64,000 nucleotides of DNA from contig JAIVJV010000009.1 of the NCBI GenBank assembly GCA_020199835.1, forward strand, positions 620,001 through 684,000. The letters run 5' to 3'. Origin of the DNA: Acidobacteriota bacterium. GTDB taxonomy: Bacteria; Acidobacteriota; Blastocatellia; Pyrinomonadales; Pyrinomonadaceae. The notes under the pieces were generated by a model. The model made no database searches. It was not told the origin of the DNA and saw nothing but the letters and a program-made list of their open reading frames with translations. Numbering within the stretch: position 1 is the first letter of the stretch; every line of letters starts with the position of its first letter. Positions 1 to 8,344 of the stretch are shown piece by piece. The position numbers and the translations under genes are program-made.

Positions 1-1590
1 AAGTACATCGTTTACGTATTGAGCGAGCGCAGTACGCAGAGTCTCTGGATCCGGCAGGTGAGCACTGCGAATGACAAGTTGATCGTCCAACCAGCGCCCG
101 TCGGATATTTCGGACTCACTTTTTCGCCTGACGGCAACGATCTTTACTACATCATCAAACAGCACCTCGACGCGGGCACGCTCTATCGCATCCCCGCTTT
201 CGGCGGCAGCACGCCCGTCAAACTGCTCGAGAAGATTGATGGACCAGTTACGTTCTCGCCTGATGGTAAACAGTTCGCGTTCGTGCGTGGTAATTATCCA
301 ACACCGGGCCACAGCGCACTCGTGATCGCCAACATCGACGGCACCGGCGAGCGTGACTTGGCAGTCAAAAACTATCCCGATCGCTTTGCACCAATCTTTT
401 TCACCGGCCCAGCGTGGGCGCCTGACGGAAAGAGCATCGCAGCGACAGTCGCGACGACCGGCGGCCAGAGTAAAATCCTCAGCTTTTCAGTTGCTGACGG
501 AAAAGAACAAAACTTGTCGCAACAGTCGTGGCCCTTCGCCGGACGAGTTGAATGGCTTCCGGATATGAGCGGTTTGTTAGTCGTCGCCGGCGACAGCACG
601 GCCCTGGCGCAACTGTGGCTGCTCAATTATCCCGAAGGCACGTCGCGCCGCATCACGAACGATCTCGCCACGTATCGCGCAATCGGGTTGACGCAGGATG
701 GGAAGAAAATCTCGACAGTTCAGGCACAAGGATTGGTGAATCTCTGGATCGTACCGTCGGACGATCCTGGAAAGGTCGAACGACTGCCGACCGGCAACGT
801 CAGTTTTTATTCATCGGGTGGTAACAACGTTTCCTGGACACCGGATGGGAGTATCGTGTTCGTCTCGACTGAAGGCGGGAATCCCGGCATCTGGACCATC
901 AAACCAGACGGCAGCGAACGCAAACAATTGACAGCTAACGACGCGGCGAACTTCTCGCCCGCGGTTTCGCCTGACGGTAAATACATCGTTTTCAGCGCGT
1001 GGCGTGGCGGCAAACGAAACTTGTGGCGGATGAACGTGGATGGTCGTAACCCGGTGCAGTTGACGTCTGGAATAAGCGATGCGTTTCCGAGCATCTCGCC
1101 CGACAATCGTTGGGTGATTTATGTCGCGCCGGCTAATGCCAAACCGACGCTCTGGAAAGTATCGATGGACGGCGGCACACCGGTTCAGATTTCTGACAGC
1201 GTTGCAACGATGGGCGTTGTTTCTCCTGATGGCAAGTTGATCGCTTATACGTATCCAGAGTCGCCCGATGTGTCGGCGCCGCCGAATCGTATCGCTGTGA
1301 TGGCCTTTGATGGTGGTCCGGCGCTGAAAACATTCAACTTGCCGGCCAGCGGCACCGTGTTGGCCATCGTGCAGTGGTCAAACGATGGCAAGTCGCTACT
1401 TTACACGGTGACCACAAACAATGTGACAAACGTTTGGAGCCAACCTCTTGATGGTGGACCAGCAAAGCAAGTAACAGACTTCAAAGAAATGCTGATCACC
1501 GGCTTTAGCTGGTCGCGCGACGGAAAGCAACTCGCGGCGACGCGCGGCACTCTGCTCCGCGACGCGGTGTTGATACGAGATACCAAATGA
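1..1590 (+). CDS. PD40/TolB-like beta-propeller protein, 5' end outside window
   Basis: The reading frame is open to the first base, so the gene begins before the window; the TTG at 19 is only an internal codon. The 529 visible residues are a chain of PD40/WD40-like blades, seen as recurring S-P-D-G-K motifs (for example SPDGKYIVFSAW near residue 325 and SPDGKLIAYTYP near 410), each followed by a W- or G-rich strand. In Acidobacteriota such propellers are often the sensor half of Ser/Thr protein kinases or winged-helix regulators. No kinase motif lies in the visible part, so that link is inference. The stop overlaps the next start (ATGA), so the two genes are probably translationally coupled. 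Confidence 0.85.
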   Translation, partial: KYIVYVLSERSTQSLWIRQVSTANDKLIVQPAPVGYFGLTFSPDGNDLYYIIKQHLDAGTLYRIPAFGGSTPVKLLEKIDGPVTFSPDGKQFAFVRGNYPTPGHSALVIANIDGTGERDLAVKNYPDRFAPIFFTGPAWAPDGKSIAATVATTGGQSKILSFSVADGKEQNLSQQSWPFAGRVEWLPDMSGLLVVAGDSTALAQLWLLNYPEGTSRRITNDLATYRAIGLTQDGKKISTVQAQGLVNLWIVPSDDPGKVERLPTGNVSFYSSGGNNVSWTPDGSIVFVSTEGGNPGIWTIKPDGSERKQLTANDAANFSPAVSPDGKYIVFSAWRGGKRNLWRMNVDGRNPVQLTSGISDAFPSISPDNRWVIYVAPANAKPTLWKVSMDGGTPVQISDSVATMGVVSPDGKLIAYTYPESPDVSAPPNRIAVMAFDGGPALKTFNLPASGTVLAIVQWSNDGKSLLYTVTTNNVTNVWSQPLDGGPAKQVTDFKEMLITGFSWSRDGKQLAATRGTLLRDAVLIRDTK

Positions 1591-2819
1591 AGCGTAGATT
1601 CTTTGCGACACTCCTCATCTGCTTGACCATTACGTCTCTGGGCGCGTCTGTGTGCGCGCAGACGCCGGCTTTGCGGCATTACGAGATTCGTCCCGCGGAT
1701 CTGCCGCCACCGAATCCCGCGGAAGACGCGGTTAACCCGCCGCGAGTCGTGCCGCGTCCTGCGGGCGCAAACCTGATCATGCCGCCGGGCTTTTCGGCCG
1801 AGACGTTTGCCGAAGGCGAGTTCAGGGAGCCGCGCTGGCTGGCGCTCGCGCCGAATGGCGATGTTTTTGTATCTGACTCACGAGCCGGGAAGATCATCAT
1901 CCTGCGCGATGCAAACAACGACGGCGTTGCCGAACAGCGGTTTACGTTCGTTGAAGGCATGAAACAGCCTTTCGGCATGGCGTTCTGGAAAAACTATCTC
2001 TACATCGGCAACACCGACGCGGTGATTCGCTTCACTTACAAACCCGGCCAGACGAAAGCCGAAGGTACGCCCGAAAAGATTGCCGACCTGCCGGGCAAGG
2101 GTTATCGCGAACATTGGACCAGGAACATTCTTTTCAGTCCTGATGGAAAGAAGATGTACGTCACCGTTGGTTCCGAATCGAATGTGAGCGTCGAAGCCGA
2201 CCCGATGCGCGCGGCGATCGTCGAGTTCAATCCGGACGGAACCGGCAAACGCATCTTCGCGAGCGGTACGCGTAATCCGATCGGACTCGCGTGGCAGCCA
2301 GGCACGCGCACGTTGTGGGCCGCGGTCCAGGAACGCGATCGTCTCGGCGACGATCTCGTGCCTGATTACGTTACCGCGATTAAAGATGGTGGATTTTACG
2401 GCTGGCCCTACGCTTACATGGGCGGCATCGAGGATCCACGACGCAAAGGTGAAAAGCCTGACCTCGTTAAGCAAACACTCACCGGGAATATTTTGATCGA
2501 ATCGCATTCGGCGGTGCTTGGTCTCGCGTTTAACGAAGGACGAATGTTTCCGAGCGAGTATCGCGGCGATGCGTTTGTCGCGCTGCATGGTTCATGGAAC
2601 CGAAGCAAACGCACCGGGTACAAAATTATTCGCATTCGTTTCAGGAACGGAAAGCCGGTAGGTGGTTACGATGACTTTCTGGTCGGCTGGATGATGGGCC
2701 CGGACGTCAAGGAAGTTTGGGGTCGTCCGGTCGGATTGCTGTTTCTGCGTGACGGCTCGATGCTGATCACCGACGACGGCGCAAACAAAGTCTGGCGCGT
2801 GGCCTATCGCGCAAAGTAG
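1587..2819 (+). CDS. Secreted PQQ-type sugar (sorbosone/glucose) dehydrogenase-like protein
   Basis: The 410-residue product starts with a signal peptide (about residues 1-24, cleavage near SVCAQ) and then forms a six-bladed propeller of the soluble glucose/sorbosone dehydrogenase family. Supporting motifs are GFSAETFAEG, LALAPNGDVFVSD, PFGMAFW, TVGSESN, GTRNPIGLAWQPG, YGWPY and HGSWNRS. The last motif is typical of L-sorbosone dehydrogenase-like proteins. The expected reaction is PQQ-dependent oxidation of a sugar or aldose in the periplasm, but many acidobacterial members are uncharacterised. The ATG overlaps the preceding stop by 4 bases. GDT1 follows after 8 bases. Confidence 0.8.
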   Translation: MKRRFFATLLICLTITSLGASVCAQTPALRHYEIRPADLPPPNPAEDAVNPPRVVPRPAGANLIMPPGFSAETFAEGEFREPRWLALAPNGDVFVSDSRAGKIIILRDANNDGVAEQRFTFVEGMKQPFGMAFWKNYLYIGNTDAVIRFTYKPGQTKAEGTPEKIADLPGKGYREHWTRNILFSPDGKKMYVTVGSESNVSVEADPMRAAIVEFNPDGTGKRIFASGTRNPIGLAWQPGTRTLWAAVQERDRLGDDLVPDYVTAIKDGGFYGWPYAYMGGIEDPRRKGEKPDLVKQTLTGNILIESHSAVLGLAFNEGRMFPSEYRGDAFVALHGSWNRSKRTGYKIIRIRFRNGKPVGGYDDFLVGWMMGPDVKEVWGRPVGLLFLRDGSMLITDDGANKVWRVAYRAK

Positions 2820-2827
2820 GAGTCGGA

Positions 2828-3100
2828 ATGGATCTTCGCGTGCTGATCACGACGTTTGGCATCATCTTCCTCGCTGAGATGGGAGATAAAACGCAACTGG
2901 CTGCGATGACCATGGCGGCCGACACGAAAAGACCGTGGGCCGTGTTTTTGGGCGCGAGCCTCGCGCTTGCAGCCGTGTCAGGGTTGGGAGTTTTGGTTGG
3001 TAGCGTGATCGGAACTTACGTGCCGCTCGAGTGGGTGAAGCGCGCCGCGGCGGTCGCGTTTATCGTGATCGGAATCCTAATGCTCGCCGGAAAGTTTTAG
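2828..3100 (+). CDS. GDT1/TMEM165 family (UPF0016) small cation transporter
   Basis: A 90-residue membrane protein carrying one copy of the family signature E-x-G-D-K-T (E17-M-G-D-K-T22), followed by two further hydrophobic helices. Eukaryotic GDT1/TMEM165 and many bacterial members have two such halves; this one is a single half and would have to work as a dimer or with a partner. The family exports Mn2+ or Ca2+ from the cytoplasm. It lies 15 bases before a VIT1-type iron/manganese transporter, which fits a metal-detoxification pair. A good SD (tAGGAGtcgg) precedes the ATG. Confidence 0.85.
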   Translation: MDLRVLITTFGIIFLAEMGDKTQLAAMTMAADTKRPWAVFLGASLALAAVSGLGVLVGSVIGTYVPLEWVKRAAAVAFIVIGILMLAGKF

Positions 3101-3115
3101 GCTCAGAGTAGATCG

Positions 3116-3814
3116 ATGCCCCAGACTCCGCATATCGAACGACACTTCACTTCGAGTTACGTCGTTCGCGACATCGTGATCGGTATGGCTGATGGTCTAA
3201 CGGTTCCGTTTGCCCTCGCTGCGGGACTCACCGGCGCGATCGCGCAAACGGGCATCATCGTGACGGCTGGACTCGCGGAGATCGCGGCCGGTTCGATTGC
3301 GATGGGGCTCGGCGGGTATCTCGCTGCAAAAAGCGACGCGGAGCATTACGCTAAGGAACGTGAACGCGAGAAACGTGAGGTTGCGGAGATTCCGCAGGAG
3401 GAGATGCGGGAAGTCGCGGAAGTTTTTCGGGCGTACGGGTTGAATGAAGAAGAGACGTGGCCGATCGTCCAGGCGTTGAAGCGCCACCCGCGAAATTGGG
3501 TGGATTTCATGATGCGTTTCGAGTTGGGCCTGGAGAAGCCTCAGCCCGGACGCGCGTTGACGAGTGCGTTGACGATCGCGAGTGCGTACGTGGCAGGTGG
3601 GTTGATTCCGTTGTCCCCGTATATTTTTTCCCGAGACGTGTCGGCGGCGTTGCCGGTTTCAGTGGCGTTGACGCTCGCGGCGTTGTTGATCTTTGGGTTT
3701 GTAAAAGGGAAGTTTACGGGGATGCGTCCCTTGAAGAGTGCGCTGCAAACCGCGTTGATAGGCGGCGCCGCCGCCGGTGCTGCCTTCGCCATCGCGCGTT
3801 TGATTGGTGGATGA
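3116..3814 (+). CDS. VIT1/CCC1 family Fe(II)/Mn(II) transporter
   Basis: The 232-residue product opens with the family hallmark [20 protein letters not shown] (helix 1), followed by helix 2 ([19 protein letters not shown]). A charged, Glu-rich cytosolic stretch (about residues 75-130) matches the metal-binding domain of VIT proteins. Three C-terminal helices complete the usual five-helix fold. Such proteins move Fe2+ or Mn2+ out of the cytosol. The gene follows a half-size GDT1 transporter by 15 bases and probably shares its mRNA. A longer antisense-like ORF at 3457-3861 is a frame shadow. Confidence 0.88.
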   Translation: MPQTPHIERHFTSSYVVRDIVIGMADGLTVPFALAAGLTGAIAQTGIIVTAGLAEIAAGSIAMGLGGYLAAKSDAEHYAKEREREKREVAEIPQEEMREVAEVFRAYGLNEEETWPIVQALKRHPRNWVDFMMRFELGLEKPQPGRALTSALTIASAYVAGGLIPLSPYIFSRDVSAALPVSVALTLAALLIFGFVKGKFTGMRPLKSALQTALIGGAAAGAAFAIARLIGG

Positions 3815-3833
3815 CGCGCGCCTCCGCGGTAAT

Positions 3834-3862
3834 TTGCTCGGCCATCAACCGAATCGTATAAT
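3834..3862 (+). promoter_or_regulatory. Sigma70-type promoter of fbaB, apparently leaderless
   Basis: TTGCTC (3834-3839), a 17-base spacer and a perfect TATAAT (3857-3862). The fbaB ATG is at 3870, seven bases past the -10 box, so transcription would begin at or next to the start codon. No SD precedes the ATG, which agrees with a leaderless mRNA. Confidence 0.6.
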
Positions 3863-3869
3863 TCGCCGC

Positions 3870-4970
3870 ATGGCTACCGAACTTAAACGCTCTGAATCGA
3901 TCGACCGTATTGCCGAGCTTCTCGGCCAGGACGCCTCAAAACTTCTGGATCACACCACGCAGACGATCCCCAAAGACCAGTTGCAACTTCCGGGACCGGA
4001 TTTTGTCGACCGCGTTTGGGGTAATTCCGACCGTGGCGCCGGGGTGCTTCGCTCTTTGCAGACACTGTTCGACAACGGACGTCTCAAGGGCACGGGTTAC
4101 CTTTCGATTCTCCCGGTCGACCAGGGCATCGAACACTCGGCAGGGGCCTCGTTTGCTCCAAACCCGCAGTACTTCGATCCCGACAACATCATCAAGCTCG
4201 CGATCGAGGGCGGCTGCAATGCCGTTGCTTCGACCTTCGGTGTGCTCGGCGTAGTGGGCCGAAAATACGCGCACAAGATTCCCTTCATCGTAAAGATCAA
4301 TCACAACGAGCTGCTGACGATGCCCAACAAGTTCGACCAGGTTCTATTCGGCACCGTTAAATCCGCCCACAACATGGGGGCGGTCGCCGTAGGCGCCACT
4401 ATCTATTTCGGTTCCGACGAGTCAACCCGCCAGATCACCGAGATCAGCGAAGCGTTTGCGGAAGCACACGAGCTCGGCATGGCCTGCATTCTCTGGTGCT
4501 ACCTGCGCAACCCGAAGTTCAAGACTGCTGAAGGCGACATGCACGCCGCCGCGGATCTCACGGCTCAGGCAAATCACCTCGGCGTCACGATTCAGGCCGA
4601 CATCATCAAGCAGAAGCTGCCCGAGCGAACCGGCGGATATAAATCTGTCGAAGCCGCGTTGGGTAGCTCTTACGGAAAGACGCATAAACTTGTCGCCGAA
4701 AAGCTCACCAGCGACAACCCGATCGATCTCGTCCGTTACCAGGTTGCCAACTGCTACATGGGCCGCTGTGGTTTGATCAATTCAGGCGGCGAATCCAAAG
4801 GCGCAAGCGACCTGGCGGAAGCCGTGCGCACCGCGGTCATCAACAAACGCGGTGGAGGCATGGGTCTGATCTCGGGCCGCAAAGCTTTCCAACGCCCGAT
4901 GAATGAAGGTGTGCAGTTGCTGAACGCGATTCAGGACGTTTACCTGGCTGAAGAAATCACGGTGGCTTAA
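3870..4970 (+). CDS. fbaB: Class I fructose-bisphosphate aldolase, FbaB/DhnA type
   Basis: The 366-residue product aligns almost end to end with E. coli FbaB as I remember it: the N-terminal DxxxLLxH repeat, [61 protein letters not shown], the ADIIKQK segment expected to hold the Schiff-base lysine, [17 protein letters not shown], and [13 protein letters not shown] at the C-terminus. It cleaves fructose-1,6-bisphosphate to DHAP and glyceraldehyde-3-phosphate, or runs in the gluconeogenic direction. I chose ATG 3870 over the in-frame upstream start at 3804: homology begins there, the upstream part overlaps the VIT gene, and a consensus -10 box sits just before it. Confidence 0.95.
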   Translation: MATELKRSESIDRIAELLGQDASKLLDHTTQTIPKDQLQLPGPDFVDRVWGNSDRGAGVLRSLQTLFDNGRLKGTGYLSILPVDQGIEHSAGASFAPNPQYFDPDNIIKLAIEGGCNAVASTFGVLGVVGRKYAHKIPFIVKINHNELLTMPNKFDQVLFGTVKSAHNMGAVAVGATIYFGSDESTRQITEISEAFAEAHELGMACILWCYLRNPKFKTAEGDMHAAADLTAQANHLGVTIQADIIKQKLPERTGGYKSVEAALGSSYGKTHKLVAEKLTSDNPIDLVRYQVANCYMGRCGLINSGGESKGASDLAEAVRTAVINKRGGGMGLISGRKAFQRPMNEGVQLLNAIQDVYLAEEITVA

Positions 4971-5028
4971 GAATAATTGTGAAAAGCTGTTACACTTCCT
5001 CCAACTCATAGGGGTAGGGTAGGAAGTC

Positions 5029-5229
5029 ATGGACAGGGAACAGCGGAAAAAACAGCCACCACCAATCGATAACTCGGTTTCAGATTCAACCGGCCAATTT
5101 GATTTGCGCTTCGTTTTGTGGAGGCAATTCTGCGCTGAATACAACATTCCCGTAGACACGTTGCCCAGCCAGTTGGAAGATGAGCAGAAAGATCTCTGGG
5201 AAGAGATGAAAGCGCAACGTCTCCGCTAA
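5029..5229 (+). CDS. Small hypothetical protein, 66 aa
   Basis: A charged soluble protein with no membrane segment. It has a disordered basic start (MDREQRKKQPPPI) and a helical, aromatic second half (LRFVLWRQFCAEYN, then a Glu/Lys-rich end). I do not recognise a family. An AGGAAG motif lies seven bases before the ATG, and the ORF fills the space between fbaB and the convergent MBL gene. It is short enough that chance cannot be excluded. Confidence 0.5.
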   Translation: MDREQRKKQPPPIDNSVSDSTGQFDLRFVLWRQFCAEYNIPVDTLPSQLEDEQKDLWEEMKAQRLR

Positions 5230-5237
5230 CCTCTGTT

Positions 5238-5927
5238 CTAAAACCTCCTGCCGCCGAGTTGAAAACCGCCAGTCAGAAATGGATTCGTCAAACGTTCCTC
5301 ACCGATCGTCGTCAGCGGCCCGTGTCCGGAATAAACCGTCACGTCGTCATCGAGCGTCAGTAGTTTGTTCTTGATCGATTCGAGTAATTGCTCGGTCGAA
5401 CCGCCCGGCAGATCCGTGCGGCCGATTGAACCGGCGAATAACACGTCACCAACAAATACTTTTCGCTCTTTTGGTGCGTAGAAAACGACGTGACCGGGCG
5501 TGTGGCCGGGACAATGCCGCACTTCAAGCTTCAATTCGCCCACGTCGTGAATTTCACCATCGTTCCAATAATGATCAATCGGCGGCGGCGGCTCAAACTC
5601 GAATCCAAGCGCGACCCACTGCGCACGCGGAATGCCGATCCACGCGGGCTGTTCCGGCAACGCGCGATACATGAACTCGTCGTCCCGGTGCAGACTGATC
5701 TGCGCGTCTGGTTTTAGTTTCTTGAGCGCGGCAACGCCCCCGACGTGATCAAGATGCGCATGCGTCAACGTGATCGCCTGCAACTTGAGGCTGAGCCGTT
5801 CGAGAGTCTCGACGATGCGTTCAGCCTCGTCACCGGGGTCGATGCAGATCGCCTGCCTTGTTGATTCACAACCAACAATGCGCGTGTGTTGTTGAAAAGC
5901 CGTGACCGTTAGTTCTTCGATAATCAT
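5238..5927 (-). CDS. MBL-fold metallo-hydrolase, glyoxalase II-like
   Basis: The 229-residue product has the metallo-beta-lactamase signature T-H-A-H-L-D-H-V-G-G, a second metal ligand in HCPGHTPGH, a GDVLFAGSIGRTDLPGG segment and a terminal SGHGPLTTIGEE motif. These match the YcbL-type group of small glyoxalase II-like hydrolases, which split thioesters such as S-lactoylglutathione; the true substrate is unknown. The longer frame to 6005 is rejected because it runs into the divergent amrS gene. ATG 5927 begins the conserved part and has a well-placed promoter ending 8 bases upstream. Confidence 0.88.
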   Translation of the reverse strand: MIIEELTVTAFQQHTRIVGCESTRQAICIDPGDEAERIVETLERLSLKLQAITLTHAHLDHVGGVAALKKLKPDAQISLHRDDEFMYRALPEQPAWIGIPRAQWVALGFEFEPPPPIDHYWNDGEIHDVGELKLEVRHCPGHTPGHVVFYAPKERKVFVGDVLFAGSIGRTDLPGGSTEQLLESIKNKLLTLDDDVTVYSGHGPLTTIGEERLTNPFLTGGFQLGGRRF

Positions 5928-5935
5928 TGGCTTAG

Positions 5936-5963
5936 AATATATGTCGTAACAGAGCAATGCCAA
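5936..5963 (-). promoter_or_regulatory. Candidate promoter of the MBL-fold gene, leaderless
   Basis: On the minus strand TTGGCA (5963-5958), a 16-base spacer and TATATT (5941-5936). Eight bases separate the -10 box from ATG 5927, so a leaderless mRNA is likely. The -35 box overlaps the first codons of the divergent amrS gene, whose start is only 29 bases from this one. Confidence 0.5.
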
Positions 5964-7036
5964 TAAGCAAGACCAGCGCGCCATTAGCAAACGTCCTCGA
6001 CTCAATGACCGCGGAAGGCGCGCCCGAACTCACCGAACATCTCGAGGCGGGCGCACTGAAATGTTATGCCTGCGGGCATCGCTGCCTCATCAAACCGGGC
6101 AAGCGAGGCATCTGTAAAGTTCGCTTCAACGAAGACGGAGTGCTTCGCGTGCCGACGAATTACGTCGCCGCGCTCGCGTGCGATCCGACCGAAAAGAAAC
6201 CGTTCTTTCACGTACTGCCCGGCTCCGACACGCTGACCTTCGGCATGTTGGGCTGCGATCTGCATTGCGGCTATTGCCAGAACTGGCTCACGTCGCAGGC
6301 GCTGCGCGACGACTCCGCCGGCACAAAACCCACAATGGTTACCGCCGAGCGTCTCGTGACGATGGCGAAAGCTTATGGCGCCTCGATGGTCGGCAGCAGT
6401 TACAACGAGCCGCTGATCACCGCCGAGTGGGCGGTCGAGGTCTTCAAGAAAGCGCGTCCCGAAGGTTTTAAAACTGCTTTCATCTCCAACGGTAACGGCA
6501 CGCCGCAGGTGCTCGATTACCTGCGACCCTGGACCGACTGTTACAAAATCGATTTGAAGTCGATGAACGACAAGAACTATCGGCAACTGGGAGGCGTCGT
6601 CGACAACATTCTCGAAACGGTGAAGATGGTCCAGGAGCGCGGCTTCTGGCAAGAGATCGTCACGCTCGTAATTCCCGGCTTTAACGATTCAACTGACGAG
6701 TTGCGCCGCGCGGCTGAGTTCATCGCAGCCGTTTCACCCGACATTCCCTGGCACGTAACCGCGTTTCACCAGGATTACAAAATGACGGACAACGCAAACA
6801 CGACTGCGGAGCAGTTGATTGAGGCGTGTGAAATCGGGCGTGAGGCGGGGCTGCGTTACATCTACGCAGGCAATCTTCCGGGAAGAGTGGAGCGTTGGGA
6901 AAATACCTGGTGTCCGGCGTGTGACGAGCTTTTAGTCGAACGTTTTGGTTACCTGATTCGCCAGGTGAACGTCACGCGCGAAGGGCGTTGTCCCAGTTGC
7001 TCAACCACCATTCCCGGAATATGGACCACTGATTAA
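5957..7036 (+). CDS. amrS: AmmeMemoRadiSam system radical SAM enzyme (AmrS)
   Basis: The 359-residue product has the radical SAM cluster motif C100-DLH-C104-GY-C107 in the AmrS context LGCDLHCGYCQNW. It also has the N-terminal cysteine pattern CYACGHRC (residues 36-43) with GICKVR, the PFFHVLPGS segment and SSYNEP. A C-terminal zinc-ribbon-like tail has two CxxC pairs (CPAC, CPSC). AmrS is usually found with MEMO1- and AMMECR1-type proteins; neither is in this window, so it may be encoded alone or the partners lie elsewhere. The reaction is not established. It is divergent from the MBL gene with 29 bases between starts. Confidence 0.9.
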   Translation: MPISKTSAPLANVLDSMTAEGAPELTEHLEAGALKCYACGHRCLIKPGKRGICKVRFNEDGVLRVPTNYVAALACDPTEKKPFFHVLPGSDTLTFGMLGCDLHCGYCQNWLTSQALRDDSAGTKPTMVTAERLVTMAKAYGASMVGSSYNEPLITAEWAVEVFKKARPEGFKTAFISNGNGTPQVLDYLRPWTDCYKIDLKSMNDKNYRQLGGVVDNILETVKMVQERGFWQEIVTLVIPGFNDSTDELRRAAEFIAAVSPDIPWHVTAFHQDYKMTDNANTTAEQLIEACEIGREAGLRYIYAGNLPGRVERWENTWCPACDELLVERFGYLIRQVNVTREGRCPSCSTTIPGIWTTD

Positions 7037-7037
7037 A

Positions 7038-7598
7038 TCACTGAGCTTTTCTGATCGGTGTGGTTTGCGAAGCTACTGCTTGCCACTTGCCATTGCGTCG
7101 CGCGTAAACGTCCAGAAAACGATACTCGCCGCTGATATCGATCGGCTGTTTCGAGTTTGGATCTTTGTACTTGCCGTTGCGAATGATGCCGCGTCCGGTG
7201 ATGAAAGCTGAGTCAGCGTTCAGCACAGTGACCTTCGGATCGAGCAGCTCCCAGGAGTCAACCGTGATGGCGCCCGACTCGATCGTCCGCACCTCATCAG
7301 CCTTCGTGCCGGTCTGTCCGTCGGGATACGTGATCACAATATCGTCCGCGAGCACGCGTCTGGCAGTGTCCGCATCTTTATTCTTCGCGGCGCTGGTCCA
7401 GTCGCGCTCCATCTTGATTAACTCCGCTTCGATTGCCGCCGGATCGATACGCTCCTGCGGTGACGGAGCGGCCGCTGCACCATCAGGCGGGTTAGCCGGC
7501 GCTGCTGCGCGTTGACATCCGGCGAACGCGAGGACCATCGCCAGCACACACACCAAACTACACAGACGGAGTGCTGTTGACAGCACGTTATTGTTCAT
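7038..7598 (-). CDS. Lipoprotein with SnoaL/NTF2-like (DUF4440) domain
   Basis: A 186-residue product. Its N-terminal lipobox signal (LAFAGC) is followed by an Ala/Pro-rich linker. A DUF4440-type NTF2-like domain then runs from about residue 60 to the end, with IEAELIKMERDWTSAAKNKD, VLADDIVITYPDG, ITGRGIIR, and YRFLDVYARRNGKWQAVAS. Such domains bind small ligands or act as minor enzymes; no specific role can be given. I chose ATG 7598 because it starts the signal peptide and has AGGAG nine bases upstream. The upstream extension to 7820 is non-coding and overlaps the divergent gene at 7796. It is convergent with amrS, with a single base between the stops. Confidence 0.85.
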   Translation of the reverse strand: MNNNVLSTALRLCSLVCVLAMVLAFAGCQRAAAPANPPDGAAAAPSPQERIDPAAIEAELIKMERDWTSAAKNKDADTARRVLADDIVITYPDGQTGTKADEVRTIESGAITVDSWELLDPKVTVLNADSAFITGRGIIRNGKYKDPNSKQPIDISGEYRFLDVYARRNGKWQAVASQTTPIRKAQ

Positions 7599-7795
7599 CA
7601 AATTTTGGCTCCTTTTGCTCCACGAAGAACCCGGCATTTTAACAGTGCTCGTCAGACATTGACATCGGAATTTCCTGGGATTATTGTTCCGCGCATACGA
7701 GCCCGTCGGACGACTTTTTAACGGGCGCTTCCGCCGGGTCTCCATCCTGCCAGTTCGGCTGTAACGACATTTTATTCCTGGAAAGGAGTAAACCA

Positions 7796-8299
7796 ATGAC
7801 ACACTATCTTCGCGCCTCAAGACCGTGGGCCGTATTTCGATTCCTGCTGGTCACCGTCACGTTGTTGATGGTAGCAAACGGAGCTGCCGCTCAAACGACG
7901 CGAAGTCATCCCACTGCCGGTAACGACGCCGCGCCCGTGTTTCACGAATATCGCGGGATCCAGATCGGCTGGCTCGCCGATGACGTGCGCAAGAAACTGG
8001 GCAATCCGGCGAACAAAGGCGATGAACAGGACTACTACATCTTTGGCGAAAACGAGCGTGAGCGAGTCCAGATTCATTACGATAAAACGACGCGCAAAGT
8101 GACGACGATCTCCGTCGATTTCATGTCGGTCGGTCCCGATGTGATCACACCGCAACAGGTGTTTGGCGCCGACATCGAAAGCAAGCCCGACGGCTCGAAG
8201 CACAAGCTCGTCCGCTATCCGAAAGCCGGTTGCTGGGTTTCGTACAGTCGCACCGCGGGCGACACGCCGATCGTCAGCGTTACAATTCAGAAGATGTAG
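7796..8299 (+). CDS. Secreted hypothetical protein, 167 aa, BamE/SmpA-like fold possible
   Basis: The product has a signal peptide (about residues 1-33, ending NGAAAQ). A compact domain of about 115 residues follows. The segment with GIQIGWLADDVRKKLGNP and then an aromatic strand with DYYIFGENE recalls the small BamE/SmpA-type fold, in which a G-x-x-x-x-x-V-x-x-x-L-G-x-P helix is typical. The assignment is by pattern only. A strong SD (AAAGGAG) lies seven bases before the ATG. An inverted repeat follows the stop, before queG. Confidence 0.75.
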   Translation: MTHYLRASRPWAVFRFLLVTVTLLMVANGAAAQTTRSHPTAGNDAAPVFHEYRGIQIGWLADDVRKKLGNPANKGDEQDYYIFGENERERVQIHYDKTTRKVTTISVDFMSVGPDVITPQQVFGADIESKPDGSKHKLVRYPKAGCWVSYSRTAGDTPIVSVTIQKM

Positions 8300-8309
8300 C
8301 GCCAACAAG

Positions 8310-8343
8310 GATTACACAGGTCCGTATGGTAACCTGTGTAATC
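8310..8343. repeat. Palindromic repeat, CACAG/CTGTG family, copy 1
   Basis: GATTACACAGGT (8310-8321) and its exact complement ACCTGTGTAATC (8332-8343), separated by 10 bases. It fills the space between the 7796 gene and queG and abuts the queG GTG. The same motif vocabulary recurs at 14490, 16688 and 41114. Followed only by mixed sequence, it is not a classical terminator. Confidence 0.75.
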
Positions 8344-8344
8344 T

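Noticed and set aside
1878-2588. 236-codon minus-strand frame in the sorbosone dehydrogenase-like gene
   Set aside because: Shadow frame; the plus-strand product has a signal peptide and family motifs.
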